Below, piece by piece: positions 24,908-34,254 of a stretch of 64,000 nucleotides of DNA. The first letter of the stretch is position 1, and every line of letters starts with the position of its first letter. A program made the position numbers and the translations under genes. Under the pieces are notes generated by a model. It ran no database searches. It was not told the origin of the DNA and was given only the letters and a program-made list of their open reading frames with translations. This DNA comes from Fulvimarina sp040239565 (GTDB taxonomy: Bacteria > Pseudomonadota > Alphaproteobacteria > Rhizobiales > Rhizobiaceae). Where the stretch lies: contig NZ_JBEHWS010000005.1 in NCBI RefSeq assembly GCF_040239565.1, positions 124,001-188,000 on the forward strand. The letters are read 5' to 3'.

Positions 24908-27388
24908 TTAGAAGCGCGAGGAGAAGCCGAAGGAGAATTCTTCCGTTTCGTCGAAGTCTTCCTTCGCGAGCGGCTCGGCGTAATTGACGCGAAGCGGACC
25001 GAAGGGCGAATCCCAGATCAGGCCGACACCAACCGATGCGCGAAGCGATGCATCTGTACCGACGACACCGGCGACGTTCTCGAACTGGCTACCCCAGAGC
25101 GTGCCGGCATCCGCAAAGAGCGCACCGCGGAAGCCAAGATCGCGAGACAGGAGGGGCAGCGGGAACGTCGCCTCTGCCTGCGCTCCGGCATATTGCGTAC
25201 CACCAATCGAGACGCCGTTCTGGCGCGGACCGAGACCCTTCGATTCAAAGCCTCGGACAAGATCCTTGCCCTTGAAGAAGTTGTCGAAGACACGCAGGTC
25301 GTCGCCACCGATCGTGGTCACATGACCACCGGTTGCTGAGACCGAACCGATCAGATCGTATTCTTCGCTGATCAGCGTGAACGCGCTCGCCTTACCGGTC
25401 GTCTTCAGGAACTCAGCGTCGCCGCCGAGACCCGCATATTCCTGCCCTGCCTGGAGGAAGAAGCCTTCCCGCGGCTGCTGGGAATTGTCCAGCGTGTTGT
25501 AGACAAGCGAGTACGATACCGAAGACGTCGAGTACGGGCTGTCGCAGATCGCCTCGTTGATGATCGGCGAATCGGTGAAGTTCGGAGCGCGCGCGACATC
25601 GTTGTTGTCGTCTACGACGTTGACGCCGAAGGCGTTAACGAAGGCCGCCGGATTCGGATTTCCGCAGGTGCTGCGGATCGGATCGCCATCGGCATCTTCA
25701 AAACGGTTGCCATTGTCGGGCTGGGGAAGATCGAGACCGATATCGTCGCCGAACTCTTCTTCCTTGTAGTTATAGGCGACCTGAGCAGTCAGATTCTCGG
25801 TGATCGGCGCCGCAACGCGAATATCACCGCCGGTGCGCATCGTATCGTAATCGCCGGCGGTCGATTCGGAACGATAGATGTCAAAGCCGACGGCAAGGCG
25901 CTGACCGAGGAAGTACGGTTCGGTGAAGGACAGATTGTAGCTGCGCGATTCGGCACCGAAACCGGCCGAAACCTTGATGAACTGACCACGCCCGAGGAAA
26001 TTGCGCTCGGTTACGCCGATCTCGGCAACCGGCCCCTCGCTGTCGCCGCCGGTCGTATAACCACCACCGATGGAGAGCTCGCCCGTCGGCTTCTCGACGA
26101 CGTCGATGATAACGATCACACGGTCGGGCTCAGCGCCCGGCGCGGTGGAGACGTTGACCGTTTCGAAATAACCGAGATCTTCCAGACGCTGCTTGGCGCG
26201 CTGGATCAGGACCTGATTGAAGGCGTCACCTTCGGAAACATCGAACTCACGACGGATGACGTAGTCGCGGGTTTTCTCGTTACCACGGATCTCGATGCGA
26301 TCGACATAGGCGCGCGGCCCCTGGTCGATCACGTAATTGACGCCGATCGTGCGGCTCGCGAAGTCGCGATTGCCGCGCGGCGTAACCTGCGCGAAAGCAA
26401 AGCCCGAACCGGCGAGACGATCGGTGAGATTGACGATGGATTCTTCGACGTCTTCGGCGCTGTAAACCTCGCCGGCATCGGTTTCGAGTTCGCTGTAGAG
26501 TGCTTCGGAGTCAACCTCGGCGATCGTCGAGTCGATCGTGATGTTGCCGAAGGTGTAGCGCTCACCCTCGTCGACCGTGAAGGTGACGAAATAAGCGTTG
26601 CGCTCCGGGTCGAGCTGGGCATTCGCGGAGATGATCCGGAAATCGGCGAAACCGCGGTTATAGTAGAAGCGGCGCAGCTTCTCTTCGTCGGAGCGCAGTC
26701 CCTCTTCGGAATAGACATCGTTGCGCTGGAGCCAGCTCAGAATGCCGCTCTCGCGAAGCGCGATCACCTGCTTGAGGCGCGAATCGCCGTAGAAGTTATT
26801 GCCGACGAAGTTGATCTGCGCGACCTTCGTGCGGTCACCTTCCTGCATCGTATAGATGACGTTGACGCGGCCCTGACCAAGTCGCTGGACCTGCGCGTTC
26901 ACGAGGGCGTCGCTGCGGCCGATATTGGCATAGGCCTCGCGAATGCGCTGCACATCGGCATCGACCTGGCTCTGCGAAAAGGCGCTGCTCGGATTGGTCT
27001 GAACGAGGGTGTCGAGCTGCTCGTCCTTCAGCTTGGAATTGCCCTGGAAAAGAACCTGATTGACGACGGCGTTCTCGGAAACGTCGATGATCAGAGTACC
27101 GCCGGACTGGCTGACGCGCACATCCGAGAACATGCCGGTCGAGAAGAGCCGCTGGACGATCGCGTCCTGATCGGCTTCGGTCACGTTCGTGCCTGTCTGG
27201 ATCTGGCTGAAGCTGCGGATCGTCGAGGCTTCGACTCGGGAATTGCCGCGCACGTCGATTCGGTTGACGACGGCGGCTTCGGCGAGACTGATCGAAGCTG
27301 CCTGCAAACCGACAACGGCCAGCGCCAAAGCTGCCGTCGAACATGCAGCCGAGAGCGAGGCTCGCAGTTTGTTTTGTCCAGCCTTCAT
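24908..27388 (-). CDS. bamA: Outer membrane protein assembly factor BamA
   Basis: BamA is the central Omp85-family subunit that folds and inserts beta-barrel proteins into the outer membrane. From ATG 27388 the product is 826 residues: a signal peptide with a hydrophobic stretch ACSTAALALAVVGLQAASI and cleavage after LAEA, five POTRA domains (about residues 38-440, starting VNRIDVRGNSRVEASTI), and a C-terminal 16-strand barrel. The barrel has the lid-lock region VRGFESKGLGPR and ends in a terminal aromatic, FSFGFSSRF. ATG 27418 ten codons upstream is an alternative. It follows rseP, the standard order. Confidence 0.96.
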   Translation of the reverse strand: MKAGQNKLRASLSAACSTAALALAVVGLQAASISLAEAAVVNRIDVRGNSRVEASTIRSFSQIQTGTNVTEADQDAIVQRLFSTGMFSDVRVSQSGGTLIIDVSENAVVNQVLFQGNSKLKDEQLDTLVQTNPSSAFSQSQVDADVQRIREAYANIGRSDALVNAQVQRLGQGRVNVIYTMQEGDRTKVAQINFVGNNFYGDSRLKQVIALRESGILSWLQRNDVYSEEGLRSDEEKLRRFYYNRGFADFRIISANAQLDPERNAYFVTFTVDEGERYTFGNITIDSTIAEVDSEALYSELETDAGEVYSAEDVEESIVNLTDRLAGSGFAFAQVTPRGNRDFASRTIGVNYVIDQGPRAYVDRIEIRGNEKTRDYVIRREFDVSEGDAFNQVLIQRAKQRLEDLGYFETVNVSTAPGAEPDRVIVIIDVVEKPTGELSIGGGYTTGGDSEGPVAEIGVTERNFLGRGQFIKVSAGFGAESRSYNLSFTEPYFLGQRLAVGFDIYRSESTAGDYDTMRTGGDIRVAAPITENLTAQVAYNYKEEEFGDDIGLDLPQPDNGNRFEDADGDPIRSTCGNPNPAAFVNAFGVNVVDDNNDVARAPNFTDSPIINEAICDSPYSTSSVSYSLVYNTLDNSQQPREGFFLQAGQEYAGLGGDAEFLKTTGKASAFTLISEEYDLIGSVSATGGHVTTIGGDDLRVFDNFFKGKDLVRGFESKGLGPRQNGVSIGGTQYAGAQAEATFPLPLLSRDLGFRGALFADAGTLWGSQFENVAGVVGTDASLRASVGVGLIWDSPFGPLRVNYAEPLAKEDFDETEEFSFGFSSRF

Positions 27389-27581
27389 AGACTCACATAC
27401 CTTCCCGTCATTGACCATTGGTCATCACTCGCGGACATCGGGCCTTTTGTATCCACTTCGTCATGCCACGCAAGCAAACTCGCCCAAGTCCGTTGACGTT
27501 TTGGAAACGGCGTTGCTCTCACAACACGGGTGCTTTGGTCATGGTGAACCAATGCTTAAGCCCCTCGTCGCAGGGAGTCCG

Positions 27582-28721
27582 TCAAGTCAGCCCTGAGAGA
27601 TCGTTCCAGAAAGCAAACACCATCAACATCATGACGAGGCCGAGACCGATCCGGAACCCGACTTCCTGAACGCCCTCGCTTAGTGGGCGCCCGCGGATCG
27701 CTTCGAAGGCATAGAACAGGAGATGGCCACCATCGAGCATGGGAATCGGCAACAGGTTCAACAATCCGATCGAGACCGAAAGCAGAGCGGCCAGATTGAG
27801 CAGCGCGCCAAGGCCTAGATTGGAAACCTCGCCCGAAACCTGCGCGATGCGGATCGGACCGCCGATCTGATCGGCATTCTGCCCACCCGTAATCACCTGT
27901 CCGATGAAGTGTACGGTCCGCGTGGTGACGAACCATGTCTGCTCCACGCCATAACCGACCGCCTGGATAGGTCCCAATTCCTCGGTGCGGAAGGCCGACG
28001 CTTCGCCGCTCGCGATCAGCCCGATGACCGGTATGTTGTAGGTCTTGCCGAAACCGTCGTCGCGTTCCTCGATCTTCGGGGTCACATCGAGCTGCAACGA
28101 ACGGCCGTCGCGATCGACCGTGACGACGATCGGATTTTCGCCGTGTCCGCTGACATAATTCTGGAGATCCGAGAAATACGTAACTGTTTGACCGTCGATC
28201 GCCTTGATCAGATCACCGGCCTCGAAACCCGCAGCCTCAGCAGGCGAGTCGGCGACGACATCCGCGACGATCGGATCGGCGACCGTCCGACCGTTTACGA
28301 AGGCAACGCCGGCAAAGATCACGATCGCCAGGATAAAGTTGGCGATGGGTCCCGCCGCGACGGTCGCGGCACGCCGGCCGACCGATGCGGTCGGGAAGGC
28401 CTCGCGTCGCTCTGCGTCCGTCATCGCATCGACCGCCTCGCGGTCTGGCGTCGACGCCGCACTCTCATCACCGAAAAACTTGACATAGCCGCCGAGCGGA
28501 ATGGCCGAAAGCTTCCACCGGGTGCCACGCCTGTCAGTCACCCCGAATAGCTCCGGTCCGAAACCGACGGAAAAAGCGAGGGAGCGAATTCCGCTCCAGC
28601 GTCCGACGAGATAATGGCCGAGTTCGTGGAAGAAGACGATGATCGTCAGGACGAACAGGAACGGAATGATATAGATGAGACCGCCATTCCAGAGCGCTCC
28701 CAGACCGATCCCGTTTTCCAT
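27582..28721 (-). CDS. rseP: RIP metalloprotease RseP (site-2 protease)
   Basis: RseP cleaves membrane-spanning substrates such as anti-sigma factors within the bilayer. From ATG 28721 (preceded by GAGGAG) it is 379 residues with the zinc motif FFHELGHYLVG (His32, Glu33, His36) in the first membrane helix and the third ligand in LLPIPMLDGGHLLFY near residue 325. One PDZ domain is visible (about residues 130-215, SPAEAAGFEAGDLI), where the E. coli enzyme has two. Frame extension to 28781 lacks family similarity. Confidence 0.95.
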   Translation of the reverse strand: MENGIGLGALWNGGLIYIIPFLFVLTIIVFFHELGHYLVGRWSGIRSLAFSVGFGPELFGVTDRRGTRWKLSAIPLGGYVKFFGDESAASTPDREAVDAMTDAERREAFPTASVGRRAATVAAGPIANFILAIVIFAGVAFVNGRTVADPIVADVVADSPAEAAGFEAGDLIKAIDGQTVTYFSDLQNYVSGHGENPIVVTVDRDGRSLQLDVTPKIEERDDGFGKTYNIPVIGLIASGEASAFRTEELGPIQAVGYGVEQTWFVTTRTVHFIGQVITGGQNADQIGGPIRIAQVSGEVSNLGLGALLNLAALLSVSIGLLNLLPIPMLDGGHLLFYAFEAIRGRPLSEGVQEVGFRIGLGLVMMLMVFAFWNDLSGLT

Positions 28722-28979
28722 CGAAGACTCCTCATGATCCCGTGTGAGCCGAGGCTCGAAGGATTGTCGCCGTAGCGTCATACCCTTATGGCTCAGTTTT
28801 AATGCCCGAAACTAGCCACCATCATGACCATGCCTGCCAGGTCATGGCGCTTTCGGACGGAAGACACGCGAAGGCCGGCTGAAACGCGTGGCGTGCGTCG
28901 ACGCTTACATCATCGTCACGTAAAATTCGATTGCGCCGATGAGCCGCTTTCTAGCGATCCTGGAATAACTTCGAAAGCG

Positions 28980-29834
28980 TCATTGGCCGAAAAGGCCGAG
29001 AGCGGGCTCAAAGAAGTCGCCATTGAGTGCTCCGACCAGAAATGCGGCGGCCGCGGCGAAGATCAGCGCGTCGATCCGGTCCATGACACCGCCATGGCCC
29101 GGGATGATCCGGCCGGCATCCTTCACGCCGAAACGCCGCTTTATCCAGGATTCGAAGAGATCGCCGCACTGTCCTAGGAACGAGAGCCCCGACGCCAGCG
29201 CCAGGAGTGCGAAATTCACCTCGGGGGCGACGATGGCGAGATAGATTGCGGCAAAGATCACGCCGGCTGCCAGCCCGCCGAGTGCACCGGAAATCGTCTT
29301 GTTGGGCGAGATCGAGCGCATGAGTTTCGGCCCGCCGATACTGCGGCCGGTGAAATAGGCGAAGATATCCGTCGCCCATACGATGATCGCGACAAATCCG
29401 ATCGCTATCAGTCCGGTCAGATCGTCCGATCGCAGAAAGCCGAGAGGCAGTGAGGCAAGCGCTGCATAAAGTAGGCCTCCGAGTGTCCAGACCGCTCGCC
29501 GCTCGTTGCGGTCTACGAAGGCGATGAAGGCCATGCCCGCGCCGAGAACGGCGAGCGCGATTCCGTTGAGTCCGAAGAGAAACAAGAGCAGGGTCAGATA
29601 AAGACAGCGCTTCGCGAACGGATGGATCGGCCCCGCCCGCCGAGACGATCTCGTGATCCGTGACCACTCGTCGAAGACGATGACGCCAATGACGGCGCAC
29701 AGAATCCGGAATGGGAAGCCGCCGATCACCGTCAGGACGACAACCAGAATGATAAGAAGGATCGCCGACAGAACGCGCGATTTGAGGTCGCCCCAGGTCT
29801 TGATCGCCTTGAGGCGGTTGATCAGCTCTGCCAT
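28980..29834 (-). CDS. cdsA: Phosphatidate cytidylyltransferase
   Basis: CdsA makes CDP-diacylglycerol from CTP and phosphatidic acid, the branch point for phospholipids. 284 residues with about seven hydrophobic segments and the family signature region near the C-terminus: SFLGQCGDLFESWIKRRFGVKDAGRIIPGHGGVMDRIDAL, here cited only as the run with two conserved acidic residues and GHGGVMDRID. Located 10 bases after uppS and upstream of rseP; dxr, which lies here in enterobacteria, is absent. Confidence 0.95.
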   Translation of the reverse strand: MAELINRLKAIKTWGDLKSRVLSAILLIILVVVLTVIGGFPFRILCAVIGVIVFDEWSRITRSSRRAGPIHPFAKRCLYLTLLLFLFGLNGIALAVLGAGMAFIAFVDRNERRAVWTLGGLLYAALASLPLGFLRSDDLTGLIAIGFVAIIVWATDIFAYFTGRSIGGPKLMRSISPNKTISGALGGLAAGVIFAAIYLAIVAPEVNFALLALASGLSFLGQCGDLFESWIKRRFGVKDAGRIIPGHGGVMDRIDALIFAAAAAFLVGALNGDFFEPALGLFGQ

Positions 29835-29844
29835 CCAGGATCAA

Positions 29845-30597
29845 TTAGGATGCGATTTCGCGGGACAATCCCCCGAACCGACGGTCGCGCGAGGCGTATT
29901 CCCCGATTGCTGCTTCCAGAGCATCTCTGTCGAATTCCGGCCAGTTCATCGGCATGAAGACGAATTCGGAATAGGCCGCCTGCCAGAGTAGGAAATTCGA
30001 GAGCCGAATCTCGCCGCTGGTGCGGATAATGAGATCGGGATCGGGAATGCCTACCGTATCGAGATGCGCAGTCACCGCTTCATCGTCGACTGTATTCGCG
30101 TCTAGTTCGCCGGCGGCGACTTTGTGAGCGATCGCCTTCACCGCGCGGGCGATCTCGTCGCGCGCACCATAGTTGAACGCGACAACAAGAGTCTGACGGT
30201 CGTTGTGCTGCGTGAGGTTTTCTGCCTCTTCGAGAAGCGACAGGATATCCGGCTGGAGATTTTCGCGGGCCCCGACGATCCTGACCCGGACGCCTTCTTT
30301 GTGAAGATCGGCGAGATCGCGTCGAATGAACATCTTCAACAGGCCAAGAAGCTCATCGACCTCTTCGGGTGGACGGCTCCAGTTCTCGGATGAAAAGGCG
30401 AACAGTGTCAGGTATTGGATACCGAGTTCGCCGGCCGCTCTCACCGTCGCCCGAACGGCCTCCACACCACGGCGATGGCCGACGCTGCGCGGCAGCCCTC
30501 GAGCCCGCGCCCAGCGTCCATTGCCGTCCATGATGATGGCGACGTGTCGGGGATGTCGCACGGGGCTCGATCCTTCTCGATTCGGTTCAGGTCTCAT
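29845..30597 (-). CDS. uppS: Undecaprenyl diphosphate synthase
   Basis: UppS condenses isopentenyl diphosphate units onto farnesyl diphosphate to make the C55 lipid carrier for peptidoglycan and polysaccharides. 250 residues; catalytic Asp24 lies in IIMDGNGRWA, followed by GHRRGVEAVR, FAFSSENW and the C-terminal RTSGEIRLSNFLLWQ. Full length, 20 bases after frr. Confidence 0.96.
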   Translation of the reverse strand: MRPEPNREGSSPVRHPRHVAIIMDGNGRWARARGLPRSVGHRRGVEAVRATVRAAGELGIQYLTLFAFSSENWSRPPEEVDELLGLLKMFIRRDLADLHKEGVRVRIVGARENLQPDILSLLEEAENLTQHNDRQTLVVAFNYGARDEIARAVKAIAHKVAAGELDANTVDDEAVTAHLDTVGIPDPDLIIRTSGEIRLSNFLLWQAAYSEFVFMPMNWPEFDRDALEAAIGEYASRDRRFGGLSREIAS

Positions 30598-30617
30598 TCG
30601 ATCCCGGACAAAACCGG

Positions 30618-31175
30618 CTAGACCTGCATGATCTCTTGTTCCTTCGCGGCGAGTGTCTTGTCGATCTCGCTCACCGCGTCGTCCGTCATCTTCTGGACCT
30701 GTTCGGACATCTGCCGGTTGTCGTCCTGGCCGATGTCGCCGTCCTTTTCCATTTTCTTCAGGCTGTCCATGCCATCGCGGCGAACGTGACGGACGGCAAC
30801 CTTTGCCTGTTCGGCATATTGCTGGGCAACCTTCACCAGTTCCTTACGCCGCTGCTCGTTGAGCTCCGGCAGCGGGATACGGAGCGTCGTCCCGTCGGTC
30901 ACCGGATTGAGGCCAAGATTGCTCTCGCGAATTGCACGCTCGACCTTACCAACCATTTGCTTGTCCCAAACCGTCACGCTCACGAGGCGCGCTTCGGGAA
31001 CCGAGATATTGGCGACCTGATTGATCGGCATCTGCGTGCCATAGGCATCGACCATGACCGGATCGAGCAGGTTCGGCGAGGCGCGCCCGGTCCGCAGACC
31101 GGCCAGATCGCCCTTGAAGGACTGGATCGCCCCGTCCATGCGTCGTTTCATATCGTCGAAGTCAAAATCGGCCAT
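30618..31175 (-). CDS. frr: Ribosome recycling factor
   Basis: RRF, with EF-G, splits the post-termination ribosome. The 185-residue protein has the expected length and sequence: DDMKRRMDGAIQSFKGDLAG at the N-terminus, the GRASPNLLDPVMVDAYG segment, IRIPLPELNEQRRKELVK-type hinge (read here as LRIPLPELNEQRRKEL) and the long C-terminal helix. Lies between pyrH and uppS. Confidence 0.97.
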   Translation of the reverse strand: MADFDFDDMKRRMDGAIQSFKGDLAGLRTGRASPNLLDPVMVDAYGTQMPINQVANISVPEARLVSVTVWDKQMVGKVERAIRESNLGLNPVTDGTTLRIPLPELNEQRRKELVKVAQQYAEQAKVAVRHVRRDGMDSLKKMEKDGDIGQDDNRQMSEQVQKMTDDAVSEIDKTLAAKEQEIMQV

Positions 31176-31223
31176 CGCGCCGCTCCCATATTCATTCTAG
31201 TTCGGAGTTTCCTCGCCGCCATG

Positions 31224-31943
31224 TCAGTCATTGACGATGGTCGAGCGCCCTCCCCCTGACAATATACGCGCCAGTTCGCCCTTCTCGTGGATGGAGAAGA
31301 CGACGATAGGAATTTTATTCTCCCGCGTCAGCGCCACCGCGGCTACATCCATGACGGCGAGTCCCTGGTTCAGCACGTCGTCATGGGTGAGATGGTCGTA
31401 GCGAACCGCATCCGGGTTCTTCTTCGGATCGGCGGAATAGATGCCGTCGACCTGCGTCGCCTTGAAGAGCGCCGCCGCACCCATTTCAGCCGCGCGCAAC
31501 GCGCCGGCGGAATCAGTAGTAAAGAACGGATTACCTGTGCCGCCGGCGAAGATCACGACGCGGCCAGCTGCCTGGTGCGCAAGCGCCTTCAGCTGCGAGA
31601 AGCTCTCGCAGATCTCCGGCATCGCGATTGCGGAAAGCACCACCGCATCGACACCCATCTTAACGAGAGAGGTTCTCAGCGCCAGCGCGTTGATGACGGT
31701 CGCCAGCATACCCATGTGATCGCCGGTCACGCGGTCGCCGCCCTTCGAGGCCACGGCGACACCGCGGAAGATGTTGCCGCCACCGATGACGATCGAGATA
31801 TCGACGCCAAGCTCGCGGGCTTCGCGAATGTCAGCGGCAATGCGGTCCGCCACGGAAACGTCGATTCCGAACCCCTGATCGCCCATCAACGCCTCGCCGG
31901 ACACCTTTAAGAGGATCCGCCGATATTTGATGCCTGACGCCAT
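31224..31943 (-). CDS. pyrH: UMP kinase
   Basis: PyrH phosphorylates UMP to UDP and is allosterically controlled by GTP and UTP. 239 residues of the amino-acid kinase fold: RILLKVSGEALMG, VIGGGNIFRG, GDHMGMLATVINALAL and FAGGTGNPFFTTDSAGALRA (only the core GGTGNPFFTTD is diagnostic). Full length. About 48 bases separate it from frr. Confidence 0.97.
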   Translation of the reverse strand: MASGIKYRRILLKVSGEALMGDQGFGIDVSVADRIAADIREARELGVDISIVIGGGNIFRGVAVASKGGDRVTGDHMGMLATVINALALRTSLVKMGVDAVVLSAIAMPEICESFSQLKALAHQAAGRVVIFAGGTGNPFFTTDSAGALRAAEMGAAALFKATQVDGIYSADPKKNPDAVRYDHLTHDDVLNQGLAVMDVAAVALTRENKIPIVVFSIHEKGELARILSGGGRSTIVND

Positions 31944-32083
31944 GGTTCACTCGCTCGCGCTGGCGGCGGCCGCTTCGCACCGGCTTTTCGCATCCGGATG
32001 AAACGCCGCGCCCTGCAATGGAAGCCGCATTGAATTTCTCGTTCCGCACGGTCGCGCCGCGGGAAGCGGCCCTTGCGATACAG

Positions 32084-32116
32084 GAAGGGCGCCCGCTTGT
32101 GAAGCGGACGCCCTTC
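32084..32116 (-). terminator. Hairpin between tsf and pyrH
   Basis: GAAGGGCG/CGCCCTTC and CCGCTT/AAGCGG arms pair around a GTG loop with a single mismatch, a very stable stem just after the tsf stop. There is no T tract, so it is likely an attenuator or a 3'-stabilising stem that separates rpsB-tsf from pyrH-frr expression. Confidence 0.6.
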
Positions 32117-32143
32117 AGGATTTCATCGATTTTAGCGGGGGTC

Positions 32144-33067
32144 TCAGCGACCTGCTGCTGCCGCCACTTCAGCAGCGAAGTCGCTCTCTTCGCGCTCGAT
32201 GCCTTCACCGAGGGCAAAGCGGACATAACCGGTGATCTTCGCGGTGCCGCCAGCGGACTTCGCCGCTTCTTCGAGCGCCTTCTCGACCGTGAGGTCGGGA
32301 TTGATGACGAAGTTCTGCTTCAGGAGTGCGACCTCCTCATAGAACTTGCGCATCCGGCCTTCCACCATCTTTTCGATGATGTTCTCCGGCTTGCCGGAAG
32401 CGCGCGCCTGATCGGAGAAGATAGCCTTCTCACGCTCGGCGACGTCGGCATCGACCTGATCCGGCGAAAGCGCAAGCGGATTGGTCGCCGCGACGTGCAT
32501 CGCGACCTGACGACCGAAAGCCGCCATCTTCTCCTTGTCCGCATCGGTCTCGATCGCGACCAGAACACCCAGCTTGCCGACGCCGTCAGCCACCTGATTA
32601 TGGATGTAGGTCGCAACAGCTCCGTCCGCGACGGTGAGCTGAGCCGCACGGCGGAGCTGCATGTTCTCGCCGATCGTGCCGATCAGGTCCTTGATCGTGT
32701 CGCCGACAGCCTTGTCGGAGCCGGGGTAGCCAGCATTCGAGACAGCTTCAACCGTGCCATCAGTCGACAGGGCGACCTCGGCGACATTGCGGACGAGCGC
32801 CTGGAACGCATCGTTGCGGGCGACGAAGTCGGTCTCGGAATTCACCTCGACGACCACAGCCGTGCCGCCCTCGGAAGCCACACCGATCAGGCCTTCAGCG
32901 GCCGTGCGGGAAGACTTCTTGTCAGCCTTCGCAATACCCTTCGTGCGCAGCCAGTCGATCGCTGCTTCCATGTCGCCGTTGTTTTCGTTCAACGCGGTCT
33001 TGCAGTCCATCATGCCTGCGCCGGTCTTCTCGCGCAGTTCTTTCACCATGCCAGCGGTGATAGCCAT
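32144..33067 (-). CDS. tsf: Elongation factor Ts
   Basis: EF-Ts exchanges GDP for GTP on EF-Tu. From ATG 33067 the protein has 307 residues: the UBA-like N-terminal domain with MVKELREKTGAGMMDCKTAL, the SETDFVARN motif that contacts EF-Tu, and the two core subdomains. An in-frame upstream extension of 20 codons lacks similarity. It follows rpsB. Confidence 0.97.
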   Translation of the reverse strand: MAITAGMVKELREKTGAGMMDCKTALNENNGDMEAAIDWLRTKGIAKADKKSSRTAAEGLIGVASEGGTAVVVEVNSETDFVARNDAFQALVRNVAEVALSTDGTVEAVSNAGYPGSDKAVGDTIKDLIGTIGENMQLRRAAQLTVADGAVATYIHNQVADGVGKLGVLVAIETDADKEKMAAFGRQVAMHVAATNPLALSPDQVDADVAEREKAIFSDQARASGKPENIIEKMVEGRMRKFYEEVALLKQNFVINPDLTVEKALEEAAKSAGGTAKITGYVRFALGEGIEREESDFAAEVAAAAGR

Positions 33068-33208
33068 CTCATCGTCCTTTTTGGATATGAATGGCGCACC
33101 ACGTTTCGCTAAACGGGTGCGCCGCAATGTTTGCGGGGCGGGCCGATCTGTTCAAAAATCAGCCGCGCGCCTCAAAGAATCATCGAATGCCCGCTTGGGC
33201 CTTCGAGT

Positions 33209-34063
33209 TCAGCCTGCCGGCGTTGCGGCGGTCTGGGCAGCCTGCCCAACCGGCTGTTCCTCGACCGGAGCTTCGCCCGGCTGGTCAGCCGGAACCTCGG
33301 CTTCCGACTTGGCTTCCTCGATGACTTCCGCCGGAGCGTCTTCCATCTCGCCGATATCCATGCCCGAGTCGCCCTGCTGGCGGGCAATGCCGTCGACGGC
33401 TGCGCGGGCGATCAGATCGCAGTAAAGCGCGATGGCGCGGGAAGCATCGTCATTGCCCGGGATCGGGTAGTCGACGCGGGCTGGATCGCAGTTCGAATCG
33501 ACGACAGCGACGACCGGAATGCCGAGGCGGCGCGCCTCGTCGATCGCGATCGACTCTTTGTTGGTGTCGATGATGAACATCATGTCCGGCACACCGCCCA
33601 TGTCGCGGATGCCACCGAGTGCGGTCTCGAGCTTGTCGCGCTCGCGGGTGAGCGTCAGGCGCTCCTTCTTGGTGAAGCCTTGGGCTTCGCCGGCAAGAAG
33701 TTCGTCGAGCGTGCGCAGGCGCTTGATCGAGTGCGAGATCGTCTTCCAGTTCGTCATCATGCCGCCGAGCCAGCGGGCATTGACGTAGTACTGGGCCGAG
33801 CGCTGGGCAGCGTCGGCGATGATGTCCGAGGCCTGGCGCTTGGTGCCGACGAAGAGCACGCGACCACCGCGGGCGACCGTGTCCGACACGGCCTGCAGGG
33901 CGCGGTGCAGAAGCGGAACCGTCTGCGCCAGATCAAGAATGTGAATGTTGTTGCGCGCGCCGAATATGTACGGCGACATTTTCGGGTTCCAGCGGTGAGT
34001 CTGGTGACCGAAGTGAACGCCGGCTTCGAGAAGCTGGCGCATGGAATACTCTGGAAGTGCCAT
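33209..34063 (-). CDS. rpsB: 30S ribosomal protein S2
   Basis: S2 binds the small subunit near the head-body junction and contacts S1. The 284-residue protein has the conserved MRQLLEAGVHFGHQTHRWNP start region, NIHILDLAQT, FVGTKRQA and IPVVAVVDSN. The last 45 residues or so are an acidic, Ala/Pro/Glu-rich tail longer than in E. coli, as is frequent in alphaproteobacteria. GCAGGA precedes the ATG. Confidence 0.97.
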   Translation of the reverse strand: MALPEYSMRQLLEAGVHFGHQTHRWNPKMSPYIFGARNNIHILDLAQTVPLLHRALQAVSDTVARGGRVLFVGTKRQASDIIADAAQRSAQYYVNARWLGGMMTNWKTISHSIKRLRTLDELLAGEAQGFTKKERLTLTRERDKLETALGGIRDMGGVPDMMFIIDTNKESIAIDEARRLGIPVVAVVDSNCDPARVDYPIPGNDDASRAIALYCDLIARAAVDGIARQQGDSGMDIGEMEDAPAEVIEEAKSEAEVPADQPGEAPVEEQPVGQAAQTAATPAG

Positions 34064-34254
34064 TTATCCTGCCTTTTCCGGTTTGACCTGGCACGGGAGA
34101 AGCGAAAATCGCCACCGGTGGAGCTTCACGGCTCTGTCAGAAGCACGCAAAAATCCGTTCCCGTGTGTGGAATGAGCGCGCCGGTACCCCATCTCGGCCA
34201 AGAAGGCAAGACGCGAAGCTATCGGCACGCCGTTGCTATATGAAGTGTGGCCGT